A stretch of DNA of 64,000 nucleotides from Chloroflexota bacterium (GTDB lineage: Bacteria > Chloroflexota > Dehalococcoidia > GIF9 > UBA5629). The notes under the pieces are model-generated. The model ran no database searches. It was not told the DNA's origin and worked only from the letters and a program-made list of their open reading frames with translations. Both the position numbers and the translations under genes were made by a program. The stretch lies in assembly GCA_016875875.1 (NCBI GenBank), contig VGOP01000009.1, forward strand, positions 1 to 64,000, written 5' to 3'. Positions 7,257-15,524 of the stretch are shown here, in pieces. The first letter of the stretch is position 1. Each line of letters opens with the position of its first letter.

Positions 7257-7985
7257 ATGAGATCGAATATATTAAAAACACTTATCAAACAAATTATTCG
7301 GCACGCAATGTGGGAAGGCCAGACAAAAACCGTCACGAAAGTACTGGCATCGAGCTGCAGGCGAGATGGTATGCCTGAATATGGACGCTTCACTGCCAAG
7401 GAAATAAGGAGAATAACATCTCAGGCTATGCTGAATATCAAAGAGTTAATGCCTTATTTTGAAGATCTTGATAGTATCGGCAATTATCAACAAGAATATG
7501 CTGGATTATTAACTCTGGCCGTATACAGAGCTCTGCTAAAAGAGAACATAGCTCGCGATTACGCCACAAATCTAGTCGGGGACATGATTTGGCAAGCCTA
7601 CCTGAACAATAAAGGCGCAATTCCAATAATCGCTCCGCTGAGAACGATGTGGTGGAAAATAACAACAAAAGGTCCAACGGCTCGTTTGGGGAAGTACCTC
7701 AAAGCCGCAATGAAGTATCCCTTTACTGAACCGGGGTATAAAATAAAGCTATATATGGACAAAGACGTGTGGTGCATGGACATTTATTCATGCACGGTTT
7801 ATGACTTCTTCAAAAAGTTCGGACAAGAAGAGATGACTTTCTTCAGAAAAACCTGGTGCACCTTCGATTACTCCGGGGGCGAATACCTTGTTGAAGGCAG
7901 TAAGTATCGGAGAATACACACTCTGTCCGATGGTGATGAACTGTGTGATGCGAGATATTTTATTGAAAAGCAAATATCAACTTGA
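7257..7985 (+). CDS. L-2-amino-thiazoline-4-carboxylic acid hydrolase-like protein
   Basis: 242 residues when started at the ATG at 7257, which has GGAGG at 7243-7247 ahead of it; an upstream in-frame ATG at 7164 lacks this. The C-terminal part resembles the ATC hydrolase family, with a W-C-M-D-I-Y strand, an F-F-K-K-F-G-Q-E-E helix and LSDGDELCDARYF near the end. Members open thiazoline rings or act in other poorly defined reactions, and often occur alone in anaerobes. There is no signal peptide or membrane segment. No partner gene is next to it; the closest neighbours are the small membrane protein upstream and the epimerase operon downstream, which has its own promoter. The family call is by overall look and the C-terminal motif. 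Confidence 0.5.
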   Translation: MRSNILKTLIKQIIRHAMWEGQTKTVTKVLASSCRRDGMPEYGRFTAKEIRRITSQAMLNIKELMPYFEDLDSIGNYQQEYAGLLTLAVYRALLKENIARDYATNLVGDMIWQAYLNNKGAIPIIAPLRTMWWKITTKGPTARLGKYLKAAMKYPFTEPGYKIKLYMDKDVWCMDIYSCTVYDFFKKFGQEEMTFFRKTWCTFDYSGGEYLVEGSKYRRIHTLSDGDELCDARYFIEKQIST

Positions 7986-8073
7986 ACATCTAAACCATGG
8001 TTAGCATGAACTTATACAGTAACCTTGTAGAAGTGTAATCTACGCGTTTATGTCTAAACTGGTTTGTCATTCT

Positions 8074-8101
8074 TTGACAACATGCAGCGAATTTCCAATA
8101 T
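8074..8101 (+). promoter_or_regulatory. Candidate promoter of the acyl-CoA dehydrogenase operon
   Basis: TTGACA at 8074-8079 with CAATAT at 8096-8101 (16-base spacer); TATAGT at 8099-8104 is an alternative -10. The leader of ~110 bases contains small inverted repeats (GCACTGTGC near 8163; TACCGCC/GGTGGTA near 8181-8197). No known riboswitch was recognised. Confidence 0.45.
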
Positions 8102-8219
8102 AGTCTACGCACAGCTTCATCTCCCGTCCGTCTTTGAGCCTGAGAGGGTGTAGTTTATGAGCGCACTGTGCCATATAAGTTACCGCCATGGGTGGTAGAG
8201 CACTGGAAGGGCAAGTAAG

Positions 8220-9155
8220 ATGAAAGTGCTAATTACTGGAATATCCGGATATCTTGGGCAGGTTCTTCTGCCTTATTTGTTACAAGACGAAGAGATTAAC
8301 TCAATTATTGGGCTGGATATTAACGAGCCCCTTTTAGAACATCCAAAATTGTCATTTGAAAAAGTTGATATAAGAGTTCGGGGAATCTCAAGTCATTTTG
8401 AAGATGTTGATGTGGTTATTCATTTAGCATTTATTGTTGTTGACAAGAAGAAAATGGTTCGAAAGCTTATTTATGATATAAATGTTAATGGAACGAAAAA
8501 CTTACTTATGGCAGTCAGTGAGAGTGGTATAAAAAAACTGGTTGTGGCAAGCAGTATCGCTGCTTATGGTTCGCATGCTGATAATCCAGAGCTAATTACC
8601 GAAAATACACCTTTAAGAGGAAATAAAGATTCTTATTATTCCCATACAAAACTCCTGATAGAAAAAGCGCTTGACGAATTTGAGAAAGAAAATAAAAACA
8701 TCAAGGTTGTTCGCCTTAGATCATCAGTATTATGTGGTCGTAATGTCAACAATCCTTTAGCCGATTTCCCTAAATATAAGCGTTTACTGTATATTAAGGG
8801 AAATACTGTCGGGCTTCCAATAGTTCATGAAGATGATGTAGCCCGAGCTTTTTACTGGGTGACAAAGAAAGATGTCTCTGGTGCTTTTAATATTGCTAGT
8901 GGCAATTTAAGTATTCAGGAAATGTCCGAAATGCTTAATGTACCGGTAATGGCAGTCCCATATTTTATTGCTAAAACATTTGGGCATCTTTTATTCAAGA
9001 TTGGCAAATTCCCATTCTCAGCCGATTGGATTGTATTGGGAAGATATCCCTGGCGAGTGAGCAGTGAAAAGGCAAAAAATATCCTCGGCTGGTATCCTAA
9101 ATATACACCTGTGGATGCATTTAAAGAAGTATTAGATAAATGGAAGAACAAATAA
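8220..9155 (+). CDS. NAD-dependent epimerase/dehydratase (extended SDR)
   Basis: 311 residues. Rossmann motif GISGYLG at the N-terminus, the substrate-site serine stretch VVASSIAAYG, and the catalytic Tyr-x-x-x-Lys as YSHTK. These define the extended short-chain dehydrogenase family acting on nucleotide sugars, sterols or hydroxyacyl compounds. First gene of a four-gene operon; its last 16 bases overlap the next gene, implying translational coupling. With two acyl-CoA dehydrogenases and a decarboxylase-like partner, a role in modifying an unusual acyl or cyclic substrate is more likely than in sugar metabolism. Substrate unknown. Codon use is clearly AT-rich compared with the rest of the window. 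Confidence 0.8.
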   Translation: MKVLITGISGYLGQVLLPYLLQDEEINSIIGLDINEPLLEHPKLSFEKVDIRVRGISSHFEDVDVVIHLAFIVVDKKKMVRKLIYDINVNGTKNLLMAVSESGIKKLVVASSIAAYGSHADNPELITENTPLRGNKDSYYSHTKLLIEKALDEFEKENKNIKVVRLRSSVLCGRNVNNPLADFPKYKRLLYIKGNTVGLPIVHEDDVARAFYWVTKKDVSGAFNIASGNLSIQEMSEMLNVPVMAVPYFIAKTFGHLLFKIGKFPFSADWIVLGRYPWRVSSEKAKNILGWYPKYTPVDAFKEVLDKWKNK

Positions 9156-10219
9156 GAAATTTAGCCAGAGATTTTGCCGAGCAGGAATTAAGAAAAAGGT
9201 GGGAAGAGCTTGATTGCCGTAATTCTGCATTACTGACAGATATTTTGAAAAGAGCGGCAAACATCGGAGTATTTAGTTTTTTACTTAGTCAGGAAATTGG
9301 TGGCGCTGGATTTAGCCCGAAAGATTATTGCATTTTTCTTGAAGAAATAACGAAAGGTTGCCCAGGAATTGGATTAATATTTGCCGCGCATCTAATGGGT
9401 ATCACACCTATTTTGTTATCAAAAGATGCCGGAAAGAAGGCAAAGTTTCTATCGGCTATTGCAGAGTCTGAAAAGCAAAATAATCCTTTAATTTTTACCT
9501 CAGCCATAAATGAAGAAAAGTTTTCGGGATTAATTCCTGATAATATCCAGACTGCTGTTAAGAGTTACCGACTTTCTGGGAGCAAAATAAATGTATACGG
9601 TGGAGAAATTGCTAATTATTTTAGTTTACTGGCAAGGTTAGAAGGCAGTGATAAATTTGGTTGGTTTATCATTCTGTCTAATCTTAAGGGGACAGAGGTA
9701 AAAGAAGAAAAATACAGGATCGGACTCAGAATTTGTCCCATGAATAATATTTACTTTAAAGATGTAGAGATATTGCCAGAGAATATATTGGACGAAGCGA
9801 AATTGTCCGATTTGGTAGACTATTATAGATTTTTTGATTCTTCTCTGGGATCGGTCGGGGTAGGTATGGCTGAAGAAGCCTACGATATTGCTTTGAAGTA
9901 TACGACCGAGCGCTATCAGGGTGGGAAAATTATATGTGAGCACGAGGCGGTGAAGGTGATACTTTCTGAGATGAAACTCTCAATTGAAACAGCCAAAATT
10001 TTTGTTTATCACTCGTCTCATGTTATCGCTTCTGCTTATGCCAGCGAAATAGCGGAGAAAGTTTGTATTGATGCGATACAATTACTTGGTGGTTATGGCT
10101 ATATGAAAGATTTCCGAGTGGAAAGAATATTAAGAGATGCCAAAACCTATCAGGGGATAGTAAATCCGGTATCCCGGAAAATGGAATATATTGGGCGCGA
10201 AATTGAAAGGTTAAGGTAA
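9140..10219 (+). CDS. Acyl-CoA dehydrogenase family protein, altered active site
   Basis: 359 residues with the normal fold order: an N-terminal helical domain with IGGAGFSPKDY, a middle beta domain, and a C-terminal helical domain with QLLGGYGYMKDFRVERILRD. Where active enzymes have Tyr-Glu-Gly-Thr with the catalytic glutamate, this one reads TYQGIVNP. Glu is replaced by Gln and the following Thr by Ile. The alternative glutamate position used by isovaleryl-CoA dehydrogenases also appears to be a Tyr (in DYYRFFD). It may be a structural partner of the intact dehydrogenase at 11005 or carry out different flavin chemistry. The start ATG lies inside the upstream gene. Confidence 0.8.
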   Translation: MEEQIRNLARDFAEQELRKRWEELDCRNSALLTDILKRAANIGVFSFLLSQEIGGAGFSPKDYCIFLEEITKGCPGIGLIFAAHLMGITPILLSKDAGKKAKFLSAIAESEKQNNPLIFTSAINEEKFSGLIPDNIQTAVKSYRLSGSKINVYGGEIANYFSLLARLEGSDKFGWFIILSNLKGTEVKEEKYRIGLRICPMNNIYFKDVEILPENILDEAKLSDLVDYYRFFDSSLGSVGVGMAEEAYDIALKYTTERYQGGKIICEHEAVKVILSEMKLSIETAKIFVYHSSHVIASAYASEIAEKVCIDAIQLLGGYGYMKDFRVERILRDAKTYQGIVNPVSRKMEYIGREIERLR

Positions 10220-10233
10220 AGAGGAGAAAGAGA

Positions 10234-11004
10234 ATGGAAAGAAAACTTGAATTTTTCAAAGGGGTTGTTCAATTCGATACTGAACTTGAAAGGGAGAAAT
10301 CCAAATTTCCAATTTTTTATTATGATGCTTCTTCTATAACCGGTATATTTCCAGCGAGAGTTGGTAAATTAAGAAAAATCCTGCCAAAGAAAGAGTATCA
10401 TCCTCTAACTATATTCCCTGGAATAGGAGCCATTGCAATTACTGCTTTTGAATACCGAGATACCGATATTAGACCATATAATGAATTATCTATTTCTGTT
10501 CCAATATCATACAAGTCTCGTTGCTGTGTTCCAGCAGTGAAATTGTTATCCTATCTCCTCCGGCGAGAGTTTCATGTTTATATTCATCATCTTCCAGTCA
10601 CCACCAAAATAGCCTTAGACGGAGGCGTGATTGTATATAACTATCCAAAGTTTATTGCACAGATTGATTTTGAGCGGGATGATAGAAATGTGCGTGTCAA
10701 ATTAATAGATGAAGGGAATCTTATTCTTTGCCTGGAAGGCAAGAAGATTAAGGCAGACAAAATTCTGAAGATGAGATATGTTACCTATCCAGTAAAAGAC
10801 GGGAATGCACAGCATGCTGATGTTCTGATTAATGCGATAAATTTTGGTTCGTCTCGTAATTCATCAGACCTTTCTTTGGAACTGGGGGAGGAGCATCCGA
10901 TTTCAAAAGAACTTCAGGATTTATTGATATCTAAAAGACCACTGCAGTACCAGTATATTCCAAAGTTTCAATCTATTTTATATGGACCAAACAGGTTGGA
11001 GTAA
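10234..11004 (+). CDS. Acetoacetate decarboxylase family protein
   Basis: 256 residues. Resembles the ADC-like fold: RPYNELSISVP in the middle, then TTKIALDGGVIVYNYPKF, where family members have Gly-Tyr-Pro-Lys with the Schiff-base lysine. Acetoacetate decarboxylase has two adjacent lysines here, while this protein has only one (Pro-Lys-Phe), so the chemistry may differ; related enzymes act as aldolases or dehydratases. It lies 14 bases after one acyl-CoA dehydrogenase gene and directly abuts the next. RBS AGAGGAG precedes the ATG. A cytoplasmic beta-keto acid or beta-keto-acyl substrate is plausible from context. Confidence 0.65.
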   Translation: MERKLEFFKGVVQFDTELEREKSKFPIFYYDASSITGIFPARVGKLRKILPKKEYHPLTIFPGIGAIAITAFEYRDTDIRPYNELSISVPISYKSRCCVPAVKLLSYLLRREFHVYIHHLPVTTKIALDGGVIVYNYPKFIAQIDFERDDRNVRVKLIDEGNLILCLEGKKIKADKILKMRYVTYPVKDGNAQHADVLINAINFGSSRNSSDLSLELGEEHPISKELQDLLISKRPLQYQYIPKFQSILYGPNRLE

Positions 11005-12453
11005 ATGCAGAGACATATTTTTGGACCTGAAAAATTAATCTATAAGCTAAGAGATTTGAAGGAAGCATTTCCCAGACTCGGATTGATCGAGAAGTGTGCC
11101 CCAGATTATGTGTCTGAACTATATAAAGTTCAAAATACTGCCCGTGAGTTTGGCACAAAATATGTGGAGCCGATTGCTGAAGAATTAGATAAAAAGATAG
11201 AAAAGGACCACAATTATTTCCATTGGGATATAGTCTATAAAGCGCTGCCCTATAGATTTTTAAGTTATCTCATACCAAAGCAAAGTGGCGGTAAGGGGTT
11301 TTATACTACTCATTTTTCTATTCTTATGGAAGAGCTATGTAGTTTTTGCCCGGGTATCGCCAACATATTCGGGGCACATGCTTTAGGAATTTCACCGATT
11401 GTTCTTTTACCAGATACAAGACATTTTGCCACATATCTGAAAGAAGTAGCAGATAAAGAAAGAAAGGGAGAGCCAGTTTTATTTGCTTTAGCAATTACAG
11501 AACCAGAAGCAGGTTCTGATGTTGAGGATGCTGATTTTTTGAAAGCTGCCAAGCTGGTAACCCATGCCAGAAAAGTTAATGGTGGATACGTGTTGCAGGG
11601 AAGAAAGGTATTTATCTCCAATGGAAATGTAGCCAGATATATCTGGGTTGGCACTTTTCTTGATAGAAAAAGTCCACTTCAAACGGGAGTATCGTTTATA
11701 GTAAAAAATGATGCCAAAGGATTTTCCGTAGGGAGAATTGAAAGGAAAATGGGGCAGCGTGCCTGTCCAGCAGCGGAGTTAATGTTTGAGGATGTATTCA
11801 TTCCAGAGGAGGATATAGTTGGCGATATAGGTGAAGGAGAAAGATTGACAGCACTTGTTCTCGGTACCTCTCGGGCACCGGTCGCGGCGATTGCCACCGG
11901 TATTGCCAGAGGTGCCTTTGAAAGGTTGTTGAAATATTTAAATGACACCACAATAAAAGGAAGATATTTGTTTGAAGAACAGTGGTGTCAGATTATGCTG
12001 GTTGATATATTGGCAAAAATTCAAATGGCAAGACAATTATATCTTGACGCTGCAATATGTTGCGACTTATTAAGCACCCCTAAATTAATGGAGCATCCCT
12101 TAATGAAGGCCTTTAATCTCGTACCGGGATCTATTATGAACTCAGATTTAGCCCAAAGAATCTTTAACCCCCAAAAAACCTATGAATTTGTAAGAAAGTT
12201 AGCTAAAAGAAGTATCTCAGATGAAGATTTGTCTTTAGTTGCTGGTTATAGTTCCCTGGCAAAATTTTCAGCTTCTGATCTGGCGATAGAAGTGACATCA
12301 AAAGCAATGCAAATTATGCAGGAAGATGGGGCAATATCCTCATATGGAATCGAAAAATTGTACCGTGATGCTAAATTAACTCAAATATACGAAGGAACAA
12401 ATCAGATAAATAGACTATATGCTTTCAAGAATATTTTGGTTGAAAGAAAGTGA
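11005..12453 (+). CDS. Acyl-CoA dehydrogenase
   Basis: 482 residues, about 100 longer than typical family members because of an N-terminal extension of ~50 residues and an insertion before the last helices (~350-420). Standard motifs are intact: ALAITEPEAGSD (FAD and substrate binding), IERKMGQRACPAAELMFEDV, and YEGTNQINR with the catalytic glutamate. It oxidises an acyl-CoA thioester to the enoyl-CoA, passing electrons to an electron-transfer protein not found in this window. Last gene of the AT-rich operon; the start codon follows the stop of the decarboxylase-like gene without a gap. It may pair with the glutamate-lacking paralogue at 9140. Confidence 0.9.
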   Translation: MQRHIFGPEKLIYKLRDLKEAFPRLGLIEKCAPDYVSELYKVQNTAREFGTKYVEPIAEELDKKIEKDHNYFHWDIVYKALPYRFLSYLIPKQSGGKGFYTTHFSILMEELCSFCPGIANIFGAHALGISPIVLLPDTRHFATYLKEVADKERKGEPVLFALAITEPEAGSDVEDADFLKAAKLVTHARKVNGGYVLQGRKVFISNGNVARYIWVGTFLDRKSPLQTGVSFIVKNDAKGFSVGRIERKMGQRACPAAELMFEDVFIPEEDIVGDIGEGERLTALVLGTSRAPVAAIATGIARGAFERLLKYLNDTTIKGRYLFEEQWCQIMLVDILAKIQMARQLYLDAAICCDLLSTPKLMEHPLMKAFNLVPGSIMNSDLAQRIFNPQKTYEFVRKLAKRSISDEDLSLVAGYSSLAKFSASDLAIEVTSKAMQIMQEDGAISSYGIEKLYRDAKLTQIYEGTNQINRLYAFKNILVERK

Positions 12454-12728
12454 CGGGTTAATAAGCTATCCGGATGACCCTTACGTAGCACGCCATTTTA
12501 TCTCTCTCCCCATTAGGCTAACCTCAACCCTTACAATTCTCAAAGGTTTAGCTCTATCAGAGCTCTTAGCTGACTCTCCTAGTGCCCCAAGACCACACGC
12601 ATTCAACAGATTATGGACATTTTACCTACCGTGGAGAATAGGGCCAATGCGCTTGGTTGAACATAAGTCCAAAAAGTTCAGTGAAACGCCTTTTGTGTTT
12701 ACAAGGCTATCGGTTCCATCCTGAATTC
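12454..12728. other. Intergenic region, nothing recognised
   Basis: 275 bases between convergent genes. An open frame at 12419-12724 begins inside the dehydrogenase gene and has no ribosome binding site. No strong terminator hairpin is seen. Confidence 0.5.
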
Positions 12729-12929
12729 CTAGGTGTTAAGCTTGCCAAATCTATATGCAGCGATAGCCGCATCAACCAGATACCAAACTCCAACGCCTCC
12801 ACACGTTATTAGCTTTACGACACCCCAACCGATTTGTCCTCGGTAGAAACGGTCCAGGCCAAAATAGCCAGCGAGGAAAGATATTATGAGGATAGTTAAC
12901 TGCTGTTGCCACTCCTTCTTTGTCTCCAT
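12729..12929 (-). CDS. TM2-domain membrane protein
   Basis: 66 residues. A TM2 domain: two hydrophobic helices around the signature FLAGYFGLDRFYRGQIGWG and a second helix LITCGGVGVWYLVDAAIAAY. TM2 proteins are small inner-membrane proteins of unknown function. The start is well supported by AAGGAGG about eight bases ahead of the ATG on the minus strand. It stands alone, with ~250 non-coding bases on each side. Confidence 0.85.
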   Translation of the reverse strand: METKKEWQQQLTILIISFLAGYFGLDRFYRGQIGWGVVKLITCGGVGVWYLVDAAIAAYRFGKLNT

Positions 12930-13187
12930 CTCGAATACCTCCTTGTGTCTGATCTAACTAGAAGTCTACCAGAGTTGACCAAGATCACACAATCGCCTGA
13001 AAAGTATAACGAGAAATATGCCTCACCTTTTGAGGTTAAACGTTAAGCTGAAAGTTCTACCTATAGTAACCTCAGCTCCACCATCTCAGCCTCGTTTAAA
13101 CAGACATCACGTTTCACATTCATTTTACAGATTAAGGCAGCTTTTCATGTTGTGTGATGAGGAAGATGGCTGGTATTAGGCGGAAGC
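12930..13187. other. Intergenic region upstream of the TM2 gene
   Basis: 258 bases between trxB (end) and the TM2 gene (start), both on the minus strand. It should hold the TM2 promoter, but no convincing -35/-10 pair was found. No RNA gene or repeat seen. Confidence 0.4.
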
Positions 13188-14105
13188 TTAGCTTCCTTCG
13201 CGAAGATATTTGAAGGTGGATAGGGTGGCAGTAGCGCCGTCACCGACGGCACTGGCTACCTGGCGGGCTGAGTTTTTGCGGATATCGCCCACGGCGAAGA
13301 TACCTGGTGCTGAGGTAGCCATTGACTCATTGGTCTTGATATGCCCGGTTTCATCCAGCTCCGCTATGCTGGCGAAGCATTGACTGTTGGGTGTAATCCC
13401 TATGGCAACGAACACGCCAGCCACCTCGAGGTTAGTAGTTTTACCTGTTTTCACGTTGCGCAGTCTGAGTCCACTAACTTTATTATCTCCGGTAATCTCA
13501 TCGACCACGGTATCCCAGATGGGCTCTAGTTTGGGCTGAGCTAAAGCCTGTTGTTGAAGGATTTGACCGGCTCGGAGCTGGTCTCGTCGATGTATAATGT
13601 AGACCTTGCTGGCATGCTGGCTTAACTCCAGGGCATCAGTGATAGCCGTGTCACCGCCTCCGACTACGGCTACATCCATGTCACGAAAAAGAAAACCATC
13701 GCAAGTGGCACAGTAGGAAACACCACGGCCCAGGAGTTTATCCTCACCGGGAACTCCAAGCTTGCGATACTCTGAGCCAGCAGCGATAATCACTGCTTCA
13801 GCTTCAAAATTGCCCTCGGTGGTGATGGCATTGTAAGTACGCCCTGGCTTAATGGCTGTGACTTCAGCAGTGATGGTTTCCAGTCCGTATTTGGTGGCTT
13901 GTTGGTGCATGAGCGAAGCTAGTTCAAGGCCGGATATGCCTTCAGGAAAGCCAGGATAGTTATCTACCTGCCTGGCATTCACTATCTGGCCGCCGAACAT
14001 GCTGCGCTCTATGAGTAGGGTCTTGAGTCCGGCTCGAGATGTATATAGGCCGGCAGTGAGGCCAGCCGGGCCACCGCCGATGATGATGACTTCGTATTTA
14101 CTCAT
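13188..14105 (-). CDS. trxB: Thioredoxin-disulfide reductase
   Basis: 305 residues, the usual length. N-terminal FAD motif GGGPAGLTAGLY, the redox pair CATC (Cys132/Cys135) inside YCATCDGFLF, the NADPH motif VGGGDTAITDAL, and the C-terminal FAD contact GIFAVGDIR. It reduces thioredoxin with NADPH in the cytoplasm. Transcribed alone on the minus strand, with an extended -10 promoter 24 bases ahead of the ATG and a palindromic element farther up at 14234-14274. No thioredoxin gene is adjacent. Confidence 0.97.
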   Translation of the reverse strand: MSKYEVIIIGGGPAGLTAGLYTSRAGLKTLLIERSMFGGQIVNARQVDNYPGFPEGISGLELASLMHQQATKYGLETITAEVTAIKPGRTYNAITTEGNFEAEAVIIAAGSEYRKLGVPGEDKLLGRGVSYCATCDGFLFRDMDVAVVGGGDTAITDALELSQHASKVYIIHRRDQLRAGQILQQQALAQPKLEPIWDTVVDEITGDNKVSGLRLRNVKTGKTTNLEVAGVFVAIGITPNSQCFASIAELDETGHIKTNESMATSAPGIFAVGDIRKNSARQVASAVGDGATATLSTFKYLREGS

Positions 14106-14128
14106 GCTATATGCTTGCTTGAGCCTTA

Positions 14129-14137
14129 ATTATAGCA
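14129..14137 (-). promoter_or_regulatory. Extended -10 promoter of trxB
   Basis: On the minus strand the sequence reads TGCTATAAT, an exact TGnTATAAT extended -10. It predicts a start near 14122 and a leader of ~17 bases before trxB. No good -35 box is needed or seen. Confidence 0.6.
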
Positions 14138-14233
14138 GGTGATGGGATTATTTGCCGATGACTGAGTGCCTTCAGAAGACATTTCTAGTCGCGCCATTGC
14201 TGGTGACTAGAACGAATAGGGCAGGGGGGCTAT

Positions 14234-14274
14234 TTGACATAACGTAACGTCAATCGAGATAGATTGACATAATG
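14234..14274. promoter_or_regulatory. Operator-like half-sites between xerD and trxB
   Basis: TTGACATAACG begins at 14234, its inverted partner TTGACGTTACG reads back from 14253, and a third copy TTGACATAATG begins at 14264. The first two form a 20-base palindrome with 16 self-complementary positions. It lies ~100 bases upstream of the trxB promoter and just after the xerD stop. It could be a regulator site for trxB; there is no T-run to make it a terminator. Confidence 0.4.
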
Positions 14275-14280
14275 TTTAGG

Positions 14281-15213
14281 TTATTCTTTGTTCCTGCTGT
14301 GATAAGTTCGGTGAACCTCTTTTAGATGCCTATTGGTAACGTGAGTATAAACCTGAGTTGTTCGGATGCTCTCGTGGCCAAGCATTTCCTGGACGGAGCG
14401 AAGGTCGGCACCGGCGATTAGCAGGTCTGTGGCGAAGGAGTGCCTCAAGGTGTGAGGGGTGACTTCTATGGGCAAGCCGCATCTCTTGGCATATTTGTTG
14501 ACGATTTCTTGCACCGACCTTGCCGTCAGTCGCATTTTTTCGCCATCCTTTGTAGTATCAATTCTGCCGCTGTAGCGTCTAAACAGTGGCTTGAAGCTGT
14601 CTTTTCTTGTTTGCAGATAGCGCTCAAGCCAATGCGCCGCTGTATCTGACAGAAAAACCACCCTTAGTTTATCTCCTTTGCCTCTGACGCCGAATTCTTT
14701 GCGGTCCAGGTTTATCTGGTCGCGGTTCAGCCGCACTAGCTCTGAAACCCTGAGTCCGGTGCTGAACAAGGTTTCCAGGATAGCCTTATCCCTGAGTCCG
14801 GCCTCATCTGATATTTTGGGGCTGTTCAACAGTCTTTCTAGCTGCTCTGAGTTCAGAAAGGCGACTGAACGTTGGCTTTGCTTCGGCAGTTCGATTTTAT
14901 CTGGGGATAGGGTAGAAATATCCCGCTGAACCAGTAGATATCGAAGAAAAGCCCTTAAGGCGATAATATGGTAAGTCTGAGTGACACGTTTTAATAATGT
15001 TCTGTCAGGATTGCACAGATGAGCCAGGTACAACCGGTATCTTCTAATAAGCTCTGATGTTATGTCGTCAGGTCCTGTTGCCTTGGAGTTTGCCTTGAGC
15101 CAGTCGAGGAAACGGCCTAGATAATGCCTATATTCACGAATAGTGAGAGGCGACCGGCCTTTCTCGACCTCCATATATTCCAGGAAATCATCAATTAGCG
15201 GTTCTAAGCTCAT
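14281..15213 (-). CDS. xerD: Tyrosine recombinase XerC/XerD
   Basis: 310 residues, the length of chromosomal Xer proteins. N-terminal SAM-like DNA-binding domain (SPLTIREYRHYLGRFL), then the catalytic domain with Arg in STGLRVSEL, the Lys of the beta hairpin (GKGDKLR), HTLRHSFATDLL, and LGHESIRTTQVYTHV carrying the final His and the nucleophilic Tyr. Resolves chromosome dimers at dif. All catalytic residues are present. No attachment site or phage gene is nearby, so it is more likely the housekeeping recombinase than an integrase. Whether it is XerC or XerD cannot be told from the sequence. Confidence 0.85.
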   Translation of the reverse strand: MSLEPLIDDFLEYMEVEKGRSPLTIREYRHYLGRFLDWLKANSKATGPDDITSELIRRYRLYLAHLCNPDRTLLKRVTQTYHIIALRAFLRYLLVQRDISTLSPDKIELPKQSQRSVAFLNSEQLERLLNSPKISDEAGLRDKAILETLFSTGLRVSELVRLNRDQINLDRKEFGVRGKGDKLRVVFLSDTAAHWLERYLQTRKDSFKPLFRRYSGRIDTTKDGEKMRLTARSVQEIVNKYAKRCGLPIEVTPHTLRHSFATDLLIAGADLRSVQEMLGHESIRTTQVYTHVTNRHLKEVHRTYHSRNKE

Positions 15214-15307
15214 GGCTGGCCCATTTGGAGTATTTTAGGCGTATCTTATGTTCGCAAAAGTGTCATTTTCAGAACCTGATTCAGGTTAACATTTCTTCAT
15301 TCCCTTG

Positions 15308-15523
15308 TCAAGTGCTTCTGATCTGTATTGCTCCTGCTGGACAGGCTTGGGCGCATTTGGCGCAACCGCGACAAAAGCGAGATGGATGAGAAAAAGGATA
15401 TTCGTGAGCAGCTTCTTGTCGCAGGACTTTATTTGGACATTCGGTTGCGGCTGTGCATATGCCGTCGCCACACTTTTCCGGCTTACATCTTTCATAGTCG
15501 ACTACAGCTACCGGATGCGTCAC
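15308..15523 (-). CDS. Small two-cluster ferredoxin with ABCE1-like first motif
   Basis: 71 residues. The second half has a regular 4Fe-4S motif (CRGCAKCAQACPAG). The first has wider spacing, Cys-x4-Cys-x4-Cys-x5-Cys-Pro, starting VAVVDYERCKPEKC, which recalls the N-terminal iron-sulfur domain of the ribosome-recycling factor ABCE1. Start is GTG, one base after the hflX stop, so it is translated with hflX. Likely an electron carrier; a link to ribosome function through its hflX neighbour is speculative. Too divergent in cluster I to be a standard bacterial ferredoxin. Confidence 0.75.
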   Translation of the reverse strand: MTHPVAVVDYERCKPEKCGDGICTAATECPNKVLRQEAAHEYPFSHPSRFCRGCAKCAQACPAGAIQIRST

Positions 15524-15524
15524 T

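Noticed and set aside
8105-8219. Riboswitch in the leader of the epimerase operon
   Set aside because: Only small inverted repeats; no known aptamer core recognised.
12419-12724. 101-residue frame after the acyl-CoA dehydrogenase
   Set aside because: Starts inside the dehydrogenase in another frame, no ribosome binding site, no domain.
14281-15213. Tyrosine recombinase as an integrase of a mobile island
   Set aside because: Length and sequence fit chromosomal Xer; no attachment-site repeat, excisionase or phage genes nearby.
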